Source: CAVTBX01 sp963733135
Lineage (GTDB): Bacteria > Actinomycetota > Thermoleophilia > Gaiellales > Gaiellaceae
Assembly (NCBI GenBank): GCA_963733135.1
Contig: CAVTBX010000009.1
Location: 1-64,000, forward strand
Direction of reading: 5' to 3'
DNA length: 64,000 nucleotides
Positions 25,752 through 33,236 of the stretch are shown here, one piece after another; within the stretch, counting starts at the first letter, position 1, and every line of letters begins with the position of its first letter. Under the pieces are notes generated by a model. That model saw nothing but the letters and a program-made list of their open reading frames with translations, searched no databases and was not told where the DNA came from. The position numbers and the translations under genes are program-made.

Positions 25752-26759
25752 GTGGCCCTGGATGAGTTTCCCCGTGTGCCGCTTCTCTTCGGATCCTCGC
25801 CGATTCACAGGCTCGAGCGGCTGACGGAGCACCTCGGCGGCGCCACGGTCTGGGCGAAGCGGGACGACGTCTCGAGCGGGCTTGCCTTCGGGGGCAACAA
25901 GACTCGGAAGCTCGAGTATCTCGCCGCGGACGCGCTCGCGAAGGGCTGCGACACGCTCGTATCGATCGGCGGTGTCCAGTCGAACCACACGCGGCAGGTC
26001 GCGGCGGTCGCGGCGCGGCTCGGTCTCGGCTGTGTGCTCGTCCAGGAGAGCTGGGTCGACTGGCCGGACGTGGCGTACGACCGGGTCGGGAACATCCAGC
26101 TCTCGCGGATCATGGGCGCCGATGTCCGGCTCGTCGAGGCCGGCTTTGGGATCGAGTTCAAGGAGAGCTGGGAGCGGGCGCTCGCTGATGTGCAGGCGGC
26201 CGGTGGCAAGCCCTATGCCATTCCCGCGGGCGCATCAGACCATGAGCTCGGCGGGCTCGGGTACGTTCGCTGGGCTGCGGAGGTCTCCGGGCAAGAGCGG
26301 GAGCTCGGCGTCCACTTCGACACGATCGTCGTCTGCTCCGTCACCGGGAGCACGCAGGCGGGGATGGTTGCCGGTTTCGCGGCGCTCGGCAGCGAGCGGC
26401 GCATACTCGGGATCGACGGCTCTGCGAAACCGGAGGAGACACGCGCTCAGGTGGCCCGGATCGCGCGGGCAACGGCGAAGCTGATCGGCATCGAGCGAGA
26501 GCTCGCCGACGACGAGATCGAGCTCGACGACCGCTACCACGCGGGTACGTACGGCATCCCGGACGCTGCGACGCTCGACGCGATCCGGCTCGCAGGCCGG
26601 TTCGAGGGGATGATCACCGATCCGGTCTACGAGGGAAAGTCGATGGCCGGACTCGTCGACCTCGTCGGTCGTGGGGAGATCGGTCGCGACTCGACAGTGC
26701 TTTACGCGCATCTCGGTGGCCAGCCGGCGCTGAGCGCGTACGCGGGCCTACGCCTCTAG
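25752..26759 (+). CDS. acdS: 1-aminocyclopropane-1-carboxylate (ACC) deaminase
   Basis: 335 residues, PLP-dependent, fold type II. The PLP lysine is in AFGGNKTRKLEYLAAD, followed by SIGGVQSNHTRQVAAVAARL. Near the C-terminus are DPVYEGKSMAGLVDL (Tyr-Glu) and YAHLGGQPALSAY (Leu). The Glu and Leu at these positions are the residues that separate true ACC deaminases from the closely related D-cysteine desulfhydrases. It cleaves ACC, the plant ethylene precursor, to 2-oxobutanoate and ammonia, suggesting a soil or root-associated life. GTG 25752 gives the family-like N-terminus VALDEFPRVPLLFG. Single gene. Confidence 0.87.
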   Translation: MALDEFPRVPLLFGSSPIHRLERLTEHLGGATVWAKRDDVSSGLAFGGNKTRKLEYLAADALAKGCDTLVSIGGVQSNHTRQVAAVAARLGLGCVLVQESWVDWPDVAYDRVGNIQLSRIMGADVRLVEAGFGIEFKESWERALADVQAAGGKPYAIPAGASDHELGGLGYVRWAAEVSGQERELGVHFDTIVVCSVTGSTQAGMVAGFAALGSERRILGIDGSAKPEETRAQVARIARATAKLIGIERELADDEIELDDRYHAGTYGIPDAATLDAIRLAGRFEGMITDPVYEGKSMAGLVDLVGRGEIGRDSTVLYAHLGGQPALSAYAGLRL

Positions 26760-26800
26760 ATCGGGCGGACCCGCAGGAAGCGAGCCCGCCCTCGATCCGG

Positions 26801-26890
26801 CTAGCCGCAGCAGTCGCAGCCGTCGGTGCCGCAGTCGCAGCCGTCTTCGCAACAGCCGCTACCCGGCACGCAGCAGTCTCCGAGCGTCAC
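26801..26890 (-). CDS. Cysteine-rich 29-residue peptide (metallothionein-like)
   Basis: GTG 26890 is preceded by a strong AGAAGGAGGT at ideal spacing, so translation is likely despite the length. The peptide reads VTLGDCCVPGSGCCEDGC then DCGTDGCDCCG: nine cysteines in 29 residues, as CC, CC, CxC and CxCC groups, with acidic residues between. It is divergent from an ArsR repressor and ArsC-like enzyme, with an extended palindrome between. A thiol-rich metal or arsenite-binding role follows from composition and context; I know no named family that it matches. Confidence 0.65.
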   Translation of the reverse strand: MTLGDCCVPGSGCCEDGCDCGTDGCDCCG

Positions 26891-26906
26891 AGCGTACCTC
26901 CTTCTG

Positions 26907-26940
26907 TATCGACGTTCATCAATATAGATGAACTTCGATA
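26907..26940. promoter_or_regulatory. Extended palindromic operator of the ars-type locus
   Basis: Nested arms TATCGA/TCGATA and TTCATC/GATGAA are symmetric around AATATA in the divergent intergenic region. AT-rich symmetry with a TTCATC..GATGAA core is typical of ArsR/SmtB operators. It lies 17 bp from the Cys-peptide start and 19 bp from the arsR start, so one bound repressor could block both promoters. Confidence 0.75.
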
Positions 26941-26958
26941 TAGTTGCCGAGTAGCGAA

Positions 26959-27297
26959 ATGGAGCTTCGGGTCCTCAACTGCTGCGCGCCGATCGGGCGC
27001 GAGACGCTGTCGGATGACGATGCGGCCGGGCTCGAGCGGCTCTTCCGCGTCCTCGCCGACCGGACGCGCGTGAAGATCGTGAACATGCTCGCCCACTCCG
27101 ACGAGCCTCTGTGCGTCTGCACGCTCGTCCCGTCGCTCGACCTCGCCCAGCCGACGGTCTCCTACCACTTGAAGCAGCTCGCGGACGCAGGCCTCATCGA
27201 GCGCGAGCGGCGGGGGACCTTCGCCTTCTACCGGCTCGCCGACGGCGCGCTCGAGCAGCTCGCTGACGTACTCGCACCCGCGCCCGCCCTCGCGTGA
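26959..27297 (+). CDS. arsR: ArsR/SmtB-family metalloid-responsive repressor
   Basis: 112 residues from ATG 26959; a TTG 15 bp earlier is an alternative, and neither has a good ribosome-binding site, so the message may be nearly leaderless. The winged helix includes FRVLADRTRVKIVNMLAHS and the recognition region LAQPTVSYHLKQLADAGLIE. Candidate metal ligands are the CVC pair (DEPLCVCTLV) in the alpha-3 position and the N-terminal Cys-Cys (LNCCAP). It probably dissociates from the flanking palindrome on binding As(III) or a similar ion. The stop overlaps the arsC start. Confidence 0.88.
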   Translation: MELRVLNCCAPIGRETLSDDDAAGLERLFRVLADRTRVKIVNMLAHSDEPLCVCTLVPSLDLAQPTVSYHLKQLADAGLIERERRGTFAFYRLADGALEQLADVLAPAPALA

Positions 27298-27677
27298 CTC
27301 GAGTCCTCTTCGTCTGCGTCGGGAACACCGGCCGTTCGCTGATGGCCGAGAGACTGCTTCGCAGGGCATCGACGGGTCGACATGACGCGAGGTCGGCTGG
27401 AAGCAATCCAGGTCGTGCGCCTGAACCCTCTGTCGTCGAGGTTCTCGCCGAGGAAGGGATCGACGCCTCCGGCCACATGCCGCGAAAGCTCGACGACGAG
27501 TTGGTGGACTGGGCCGACGTCGTGATCGCAGCGTGCGACGGCGCCTGCCCGGTTGTCCCCGCCAAACGCTACGAGAACTGGAACCTCCCCGATCCGCACG
27601 GCCGCTCGCTCGCCGAGGTGCGCTCGATCCGCGACGACATAGCGCGTCGTGTGGACGATCTGCTTACGACGCTCTGA
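27294..27677 (+). CDS. arsC: ArsC-type arsenate reductase (low-molecular-weight phosphatase family)
   Basis: 127 residues; GTG 27294 overlaps the arsR TGA. The phosphate loop CVGNTGRS follows the CX5R(S) rule directly after the first strand (RVLFVCVGNTGRSLMAERLL). Cysteines in AACDGACPVVPAKRYENWNL resemble the second and third redox Cys of thioredoxin-coupled ArsC, and NLPDPHG holds the general-acid Asp. It reduces arsenate to arsenite for export or sequestration. No arsenite pump gene is nearby; the Cys-rich peptide may instead bind the product. A tyrosine-phosphatase role is possible but less likely given arsR. Confidence 0.82.
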   Translation: MTRVLFVCVGNTGRSLMAERLLRRASTGRHDARSAGSNPGRAPEPSVVEVLAEEGIDASGHMPRKLDDELVDWADVVIAACDGACPVVPAKRYENWNLPDPHGRSLAEVRSIRDDIARRVDDLLTTL

Positions 27678-27684
27678 CGACGCC

Positions 27685-27785
27685 GCGGCGGCGGGCTTTG
27701 CCCGTCGCCGCTTGAGGACAATCGGCGGTCAGAGCGCCGACACGGATCGTCATGGCTCCGCAGCGCGGAGCCGGATCCGTGTCGG
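27685..27785 (-). repeat. Two-part palindromic element, copy B (inverted)
   Basis: Core 27737-27785: outer arms CCGACACGGAT / ATCCGTGTCGG, inner GGCTCCGC / GCGGAGCC, with TCGTCATG (reverse of CATGACGA) on the left. The second hairpin (GGGC TTT GCCC centre, 27685-27711) precedes it, exactly as expected for an inverted copy. It fills the arsC-tig spacer. Confidence 0.72.
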
Positions 27786-27805
27786 GTTGGCACAATGCGT
27801 CGATC

Positions 27806-29164
27806 GTGAAGACCACCGTCGAGGAGTTGCCCGAAAGCAAGGTTCGCCTGGAAGTCGAGGTTCCAGAGGCCGACGTCAAGCACGCACTCGAGCACGCGGC
27901 GACCGACCTCGCGGGCTCCGTGAAGATCCCCGGCTTCCGAAAGGGCAAGGTCCCGACACAGGTCGTGGTCGCGCGGATGGGGCGCGAGGCCGTCTGGAGC
28001 GAGGCCGTCCGGAGCCACATCGGCTCCTGGTTTTGGAACGCCGCCGCGACCTCGGGCATCACGCCTATCGCGGAGCCGGAGGTCGAGTACGAGGGCCTGC
28101 CGGAGGACGACGACACCTTCCGCTTCACCGCGACGGTCTCGGTGCTCCCGAAGCCCGAGGTGCCCGACTGGGCGGGCCTAGAAGTCCCATATGCGGAGGC
28201 GGAGGTCCCGGCCGAGCTCGTCGACCGGGAGCTCGAAGCGATCAGGCACACCGTGGCCGAGCTCGTGCCCGTGGACGGACGGCCCGTCCAGGAGGGCGAC
28301 ACGGTCATCGTCGATATCGTCGGCGAGAAGACCGGCACGCAGCGCGACTACGTGGCGGAGGTGGGGCAGGGCCGGCTCGTGGAGGAGCTCGAGGTCGCAC
28401 TCGTCGGCATGTCCGCCAGTGAGTCGAGGATCGTCACGCTGCCCATCGCCGAGGACGAGACGACCGAGACGGAGCTGACCGTCAAGGAGGTCAAGGAGCG
28501 TGTCCTGCCGGAGCTCGACGACGAGCTCGCTCGGACGGCCAGCGAGTTCGACGACCTCGGCTCGCTGCGAAACGACCTCGAGGGACGTCTCCGTGAACAG
28601 CTCGAGGACGAGCTCGAGACCGCCTTCCGCGAGAACGCGATCGACGCGCTCGTCGCGACGACGACCGTCGGCCCGATCGACCCGATCGTCGAGCGGCGGA
28701 CGGCCGAGCTCGTGAACGGGCTCGCGCGCTCGCTCGCAAGCCGCGGGCTCGAGCTCGGGACGTATCTCCAAGTAACAGGCCAGACGCAGGAGGACGTGAT
28801 CGCGCGGCTCCGTGCCCAGGCTGAGCAGGCCGTGAAGCGCGAGCTCGTCCTCGACGCCGTCGCCGACAAGCTCGAGCTCGAGATCTCCGACGAGGAGGTC
28901 GACGCACTCGTGCGTGAGCAGGCCGAGGGCGGCGGCGAGGAGCCCGACGCGATGCTCCAGGCCGTGCATGAGCGTGGCATCTACGACGAGATCCGCGCGG
29001 ACCTCCGCATGCGCCGCGCCCTCGATCAGGTCGTCGCAGGCGTGAAGCGCATTCCCGCCGATCTGGCGGCGGCGCGCGAGAAGCTTTGGACACCCGAGAA
29101 GGAAAGAGCCGGGTCGAGCACAACTCTGTGGACCCCAGGCAGCGAGGAGGCACCGACACGATGA
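27806..29164 (+). CDS. tig: Trigger factor, ribosome-associated chaperone/prolyl isomerase
   Basis: About 452 residues from GTG 27806 (VKTTVEELPESKVRLEVEVP), which matches the family start; the longer open frame runs through repeat copy B. The ribosome-docking signature is GFRKGKVPTQVV near residue 45. The FKBP-like PPIase domain lies around 150-240 (VQEGDTVIVDIVGEKTG), and the C-terminal helical arms include VERRTAELVNGLARSL and DEEVDALVREQ. It binds nascent chains at the exit tunnel. It precedes clpP and clpX, a common order; its TGA overlaps the clpP ATG. Confidence 0.93.
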   Translation: MKTTVEELPESKVRLEVEVPEADVKHALEHAATDLAGSVKIPGFRKGKVPTQVVVARMGREAVWSEAVRSHIGSWFWNAAATSGITPIAEPEVEYEGLPEDDDTFRFTATVSVLPKPEVPDWAGLEVPYAEAEVPAELVDRELEAIRHTVAELVPVDGRPVQEGDTVIVDIVGEKTGTQRDYVAEVGQGRLVEELEVALVGMSASESRIVTLPIAEDETTETELTVKEVKERVLPELDDELARTASEFDDLGSLRNDLEGRLREQLEDELETAFRENAIDALVATTTVGPIDPIVERRTAELVNGLARSLASRGLELGTYLQVTGQTQEDVIARLRAQAEQAVKRELVLDAVADKLELEISDEEVDALVREQAEGGGEEPDAMLQAVHERGIYDEIRADLRMRRALDQVVAGVKRIPADLAAAREKLWTPEKERAGSSTTLWTPGSEEAPTR

Positions 29165-29772
29165 GTCCCCTGATCCCCATGGTGGTCGAGCAGACGTCGC
29201 GAGGCGAGCGCGCCTTCGACATCTACTCGCGCCTCCTGAACGAGCGCATCATCTTCCTGGGCACCCCGGTGGACGACCAGATCGCGAACCTGATCGTCGC
29301 GCAGCTCATCCACCTCGAGTCCGAGGATCCGGACAAGGACATCTCGATCTACATCAACTCGCCCGGCGGCTCGGTCTACTCCGGCCTCGCCATCTACGAC
29401 ACCATGCAGTACATCAAGCCCGACGTGCAGACGATCTGCGTCGGGATCGCGATGTCGATGGGCGCGGTGCTCCTCGCGGGCGGATCGGAAGGGAAGCGCA
29501 TGGCCCTGCCGAATGCCAAGATCCTCATCCACCAGGTCTCGAGCGGCTTCCAGGGGCAGGCGACGGACATCGAGATCCAGGCGCGCGAGGTGATCAACAT
29601 CAAGCGCCGTCTGGAGGAGATCACCGCCTTCCACACGGGCCAGCCGCTCGACAAGGTCTCGAAGGACATGGAGCGCGACTACTTCATGACAGCAGAGGAA
29701 GGCAAGGAGTACGGGATCATCGACACCGTCGTCGCCCAGCGCGGCGCAGGTGTCGCGGCCGCAGCTGGGTAG
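29161..29772 (+). CDS. clpP: ATP-dependent Clp protease proteolytic subunit
   Basis: 203 residues, ATG 29161 overlapping the tig stop with GAGGAGG upstream. Catalytic Ser is in GIAMSMGAVLLAGG, His in AKILIHQVSSGFQG and Asp further on in ERDYFM-type context. The N-terminus (LIPMVVEQTSRGERAFDIYS) and ERIIFLGTPVDDQIANLIVA fit the family. It forms the tetradecameric protease with ClpX, encoded 36 bp downstream. Confidence 0.97.
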   Translation: MSPLIPMVVEQTSRGERAFDIYSRLLNERIIFLGTPVDDQIANLIVAQLIHLESEDPDKDISIYINSPGGSVYSGLAIYDTMQYIKPDVQTICVGIAMSMGAVLLAGGSEGKRMALPNAKILIHQVSSGFQGQATDIEIQAREVINIKRRLEEITAFHTGQPLDKVSKDMERDYFMTAEEGKEYGIIDTVVAQRGAGVAAAAG

Positions 29773-29808
29773 TAATCCAGCCCGATCCGCGCTACATAAA
29801 GGAGAGAC

Positions 29809-31092
29809 GTGGCCCGAGCGACCGACGGTAACGAGCAGCTTCTCTGCAGCTTCTGCGGCAAGAGCCAGCGCCAGGTGAAGAAGCTGATCGCTGGTCCCGG
29901 CGTCTACATCTGCGACGAGTGCATCGATCTCTGCAACGAGATCATCGACGAGGAGCTCACCACTCCTGCCCAGCTCGACCTCGACAACCTCCCGCGTCCG
30001 ACGGAGATCTATGACGTCCTGAACGACTACGTCGTGGGGCAGGAGGAGGCCAAGCGCACCCTCGCCGTCGCCGTCTACAACCACTACAAGCGCGTCCAGA
30101 TGGCCACGCAGGAGGGCGACGTCGAGCTCCAGAAGTCGAACATCCTCCTGCTCGGGCCGACCGGTTGCGGGAAGACGCTCCTCGCACAGACGCTCGCGCG
30201 GATCCTGAATGTCCCGTTCGCGATCGCCGACGCGACGGCGCTGACCGAGGCGGGCTACGTCGGCGAGGACGTCGAGAACATCCTCCTGAAGCTGATCCAG
30301 GCCGCGGACTTCGACGTGAAGAAGGCCGAGACCGGGATCATCTACATCGACGAGGTCGACAAGATCGCGCGTAAGGCGGACAACCCGTCGATCACGCGCG
30401 ACGTGTCGGGCGAGGGCGTGCAGCAGGCGCTCCTGAAGATCCTCGAAGGCACGGTCGCGTCAGTGCCGCCCCAGGGCGGGCGCAAGCATCCGCACCAGGA
30501 GTTCCTCTCGATCGACACGACGAACGTGCTCTTCATCTGCGGCGGCGCCTTCGCAGGCCTCGAGAAGATCATCGGCAAGCGGATCGGCAAGAACTCGGTC
30601 GGCTTCGGCGCCGACGTGAAATCCAAGCGCTCGTTCGAGGGTGCCGAGCTCCTCTCGGACGTCATGCCGGAGGACTTGCTGTCCTACGGCCTCATCCCCG
30701 AGTTCATCGGGCGGCTGCCCGTCGTGTCGGCCGTGCACCAGCTCACGAAGGAGGATCTCGTCCAGATCCTCCTCGAGCCGAAGAACGCGCTCGTCAAGCA
30801 GTACCAGCGCTTCTTCGCCTACGACTCGATCGAGCTCATCTTCACCGAGGAGTCGCTCTGGGAGATCGCCGAGAAGGCCCTCGACCGGGAGACGGGCGCC
30901 CGCGGCCTCCGCTCGATCATCGAGCACGCGCTTCTCGACGTGATGTTCGAGCTTCCGTCGCGCAAGGACGTCAACAAGTGCGTGATCACGAAGGAGACGA
31001 TCCAGCGGCACCTGAAGCCGACCCTCGTCACCGAGGGCGGCCGCGGCGACGAGCCCGAAGAGCCCGAAGAACTAGCCGAAGAATCCGCCTGA
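29809..31092 (+). CDS. clpX: ATP-dependent unfoldase ClpX
   Basis: 427 residues from GTG 29809 with AAAGGAG 6 bp upstream. The zinc-binding N-domain has CSFCGKSQ and CDECIDLC. Walker A is LLGPTGCGKTLLAQ, Walker B IIYIDEVDKI, and the pore and IGF-type region lies near FAGLEKIIGKRIGKNSVGFG. The C-terminal small domain includes ETGARGLRSIIEHALLD. It feeds substrates to ClpP. The TGA stop (31090-31092) lies inside the left arm of palindromic element C, so the element directly abuts or trims the C-terminal coding sequence (EPEEPEELAEESA). Confidence 0.97.
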   Translation: MARATDGNEQLLCSFCGKSQRQVKKLIAGPGVYICDECIDLCNEIIDEELTTPAQLDLDNLPRPTEIYDVLNDYVVGQEEAKRTLAVAVYNHYKRVQMATQEGDVELQKSNILLLGPTGCGKTLLAQTLARILNVPFAIADATALTEAGYVGEDVENILLKLIQAADFDVKKAETGIIYIDEVDKIARKADNPSITRDVSGEGVQQALLKILEGTVASVPPQGGRKHPHQEFLSIDTTNVLFICGGAFAGLEKIIGKRIGKNSVGFGADVKSKRSFEGAELLSDVMPEDLLSYGLIPEFIGRLPVVSAVHQLTKEDLVQILLEPKNALVKQYQRFFAYDSIELIFTEESLWEIAEKALDRETGARGLRSIIEHALLDVMFELPSRKDVNKCVITKETIQRHLKPTLVTEGGRGDEPEEPEELAEESA

Positions 31093-31186
31093 AATCCGGC
31101 TCCCGCATTCGCGGGAGCCATGACGATTTCAGGCGGGATGGGCACGCCGGCCGCTTCGAGCGATGCCGGGCTCAGCCCGGCATCGC
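31084..31186 (+). repeat. Two-part palindromic element, copy C
   Basis: Core 31084-31139: outer arms ATCCGCCTGAAAT / ATTTCAGGCGGGAT, inner GGCTCCCGC / GCGGGAGCC, then ATGACG. The second hairpin is GCGATGCCGGGC TCA GCCCGGCATCGC (31160-31186), a perfect 12-bp stem. It includes the clpX stop codon. Confidence 0.75.
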
Positions 31187-31247
31187 GGCACCGTCTAGTG
31201 ACATCCGCACCCCGAAGCTCATTGCGTGTGGGGAGCAGGAAGCTCAT

Positions 31248-31294
31248 CCGACGGAAATCGTCATGGCCCGCGAAGCGGGCCGGATTTCCGTCGG
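31248..31294 (-). repeat. Palindromic element core, copy D (inverted)
   Basis: Outer arms CCGACGGAAAT / ATTTCCGTCGG, inner GGCCCGC / GCGGGCC, with TCGTCATG on the left side. It starts three bases past the stop of the minus-strand cyclase gene and faces copy C, so C and D form an inverted pair between convergent genes. Its own second hairpin is not obvious; the pair may share C's. Confidence 0.7.
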
Positions 31295-31297
31295 CTA

Positions 31298-33235
31298 TTA
31301 CCAGTCGACGGTTACGAGCTCGACGGGTTTTTCGATGCCCTTGAGCTCGACCTGACGCGGTTCCGATGCGGACACTCCGTCGTCGCCTGCCGTTGCGACG
31401 CTGGCGATGATCTCACCGCCCTGGGCGACCGCGGCGATGCGGGCCGCCTCATGGACGCCGCGGCCGTGGAACGAACCTCCCTGAGCCTCGGCTTCGGCCG
31501 CGTGGACGCCGATCCGCACCATGGGCGCGAAGCCGTGCTCGCGGCGGTGCGATGCCAGGGTGCGCTGTATCGCGACGGCGCAGTCGAGCGCGCCGCGCGC
31601 CTCCTCGAACGCGACGAAGAAGCCGTCGCCGGCCTGGTCGACCTCCTCACCGCCGTAGGCGTCGAAGAGGGCGCGGAGGGTCTTGTCGTGCCAGCTGACG
31701 AGGTCGAGCCAGGCCTCGTCGCCGATCGCCTCGATGAGGTCGGTCGAGCGCACGATGTCGGTGAACATGAACGTCCTCGCGGTCCGGCTATTGCGAGCCA
31801 AACTACTGCCGAGCCGCGCGAGAGAGTCTTGCGCGGCTCGCCGGTCTCGGGTGGCGCCGAGCCGCTCGAACGCCTTCGCGGCGGCCTCGAGCTCGAGCGC
31901 TGCGTCGTCGTGGGCACCGAGCTTGGCGTACGCGCGGCCCAGCAGCGCCCGGGCCCGGCCCGCATCGTAGGGCGCGTCCACGCGCTGCCACAGCCGCACG
32001 GCGGCACGGGCGTGCTCGACGGCCGCCTCGGGATCGCCGCTCGCGAGCGCTAGCTCTGCGCGCGCCGCGCTCGTCCGCGCCCGGAGCGCGTCGCTCCCGT
32101 ACCGCTCGGAGATCGACTCGAGCTCGTCGGTGGCCCGCCTCGCCGCCTCGACATCACCGCCCGCCACGCCGACCTCGACCCGCGCTGGCAGGAGCCGCGC
32201 GCGCTGTAGGTCGCGTGACTCCGTGTCGAGAGCTCGGACGATGCAGGCTTCGGCACCGTCGAGCTTGCCCTGCGCGAGGCGGAGGAGAGTGAGACCCGGC
32301 TGCGGGTCGCGCCCGAGCTCGTGCGCCTGCGTGAACGCCTCGCCGGCTCCGTCGAGGTCGCCCGCGCGGAGCCGGATCTCGCCGAGCTCGTAGAACGCCT
32401 CGGCCGCCACGCCGACGTTGAAGCCCGCGAGCTCGTCGAGAGCCCGCTGCGCCTCCTGCTCGGCCTCCTGCCATGAGCCGCGCATGGACATCACCGAAGC
32501 GCGGTAGACGCGGCACATCCCGGGGAACCCGGCGACCGCGTTCCGCTCGCACCAGCGCGACGCCGCCTCGGCCCAATCGCCCGCGCGCCGGAAGTCGGCG
32601 AGCTCCGTGCACGCCGTGATCGTGTTGCAGTAGACGACGCTCGTGTTGTAGGGGCTCAGCTCGCCCGCGACCGCGGGGATCGTCGCCTCCTCGATGAGCG
32701 CGAGGCCTTCCTCTACCTCGCCGGCGAGGACGAGGGCTCGGCCCTGGTCGTGCAGCGCGATCGCGAGCAGCTCTCGGTCGCCGTGCGCCGCCCCGAGCTC
32801 GTACGCCCGCCTGGCGTGCTCGAGTGCGGCGCCGAAGTCACCATCCGTGACGGACACGGAGCTCTGGAGCCGCTCGAGCCACCCGAGCTCGGCGGACTCC
32901 TCGGCTCCCAGCAGCCGCTCTGCGCGACGCATCCAGGCCGCGCCGATCGGCCGTGAGCCCTTGGCGAAGTAGTCCTTGGTGAGCGCCAGTGCGATCGTGG
33001 CGGCCTCGCGCGTGTCGCCGGCCGCCACGCGTGCGCTGTAGGCACGCTCGCGGAGGGCGATGCAGTCGTCGAGCCGCCCAGTCCACCAGGCTGCCTCGGC
33101 GAGCCGCTCCAGGTCGGCGGTTGCGAGCGACGAGTCAGCGTCGGCTGCTCGCAGGAGCTCGTAGGCCGCGCTCCAGTCGTGACGCTGGATTGCGTCGCGC
33201 CCTGCCGCGACGTTGTCCGAGACCAGCTGGCTCAC
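31298..33235 (-). CDS. TPR-repeat protein with class III nucleotide cyclase-like domain, probably catalytically impaired
   Basis: 645 residues. The first 450 are degenerate tetratricopeptide repeats (AWWTGRLDDCIALRERAYSA, EAFYELGEIRLRAGDLDGAG). The C-terminal cyclase-homology domain starts FMFTDIVRSTDLIEAIGD, keeping the first metal Asp, and GDGFFVAFEEARGALDCAVA, keeping the second. At the substrate-specifying position the partner has EVIKQTGDG whereas this reads EEVDQAGDG (Lys to Asp), and the transition-state motif VNVAAR is VHEAAR (Asn lost). Cyclase activity is therefore doubtful. GTG start 1 bp after the stop of its paralogue; the two form an operon. No membrane segment. Confidence 0.85.
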   Translation of the reverse strand: MSQLVSDNVAAGRDAIQRHDWSAAYELLRAADADSSLATADLERLAEAAWWTGRLDDCIALRERAYSARVAAGDTREAATIALALTKDYFAKGSRPIGAAWMRRAERLLGAEESAELGWLERLQSSVSVTDGDFGAALEHARRAYELGAAHGDRELLAIALHDQGRALVLAGEVEEGLALIEEATIPAVAGELSPYNTSVVYCNTITACTELADFRRAGDWAEAASRWCERNAVAGFPGMCRVYRASVMSMRGSWQEAEQEAQRALDELAGFNVGVAAEAFYELGEIRLRAGDLDGAGEAFTQAHELGRDPQPGLTLLRLAQGKLDGAEACIVRALDTESRDLQRARLLPARVEVGVAGGDVEAARRATDELESISERYGSDALRARTSAARAELALASGDPEAAVEHARAAVRLWQRVDAPYDAGRARALLGRAYAKLGAHDDAALELEAAAKAFERLGATRDRRAAQDSLARLGSSLARNSRTARTFMFTDIVRSTDLIEAIGDEAWLDLVSWHDKTLRALFDAYGGEEVDQAGDGFFVAFEEARGALDCAVAIQRTLASHRREHGFAPMVRIGVHAAEAEAQGGSFHGRGVHEAARIAAVAQGGEIIASVATAGDDGVSASEPRQVELKGIEKPVELVTVDW

Positions 33236-33236
33236 G

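Noticed and set aside
25752..26759. D-cysteine desulfhydrase
   Set aside because: The Glu in VYEGKS and the Leu in AHLGG match ACC deaminase; desulfhydrases carry Ser/Thr at these sites as I recall.
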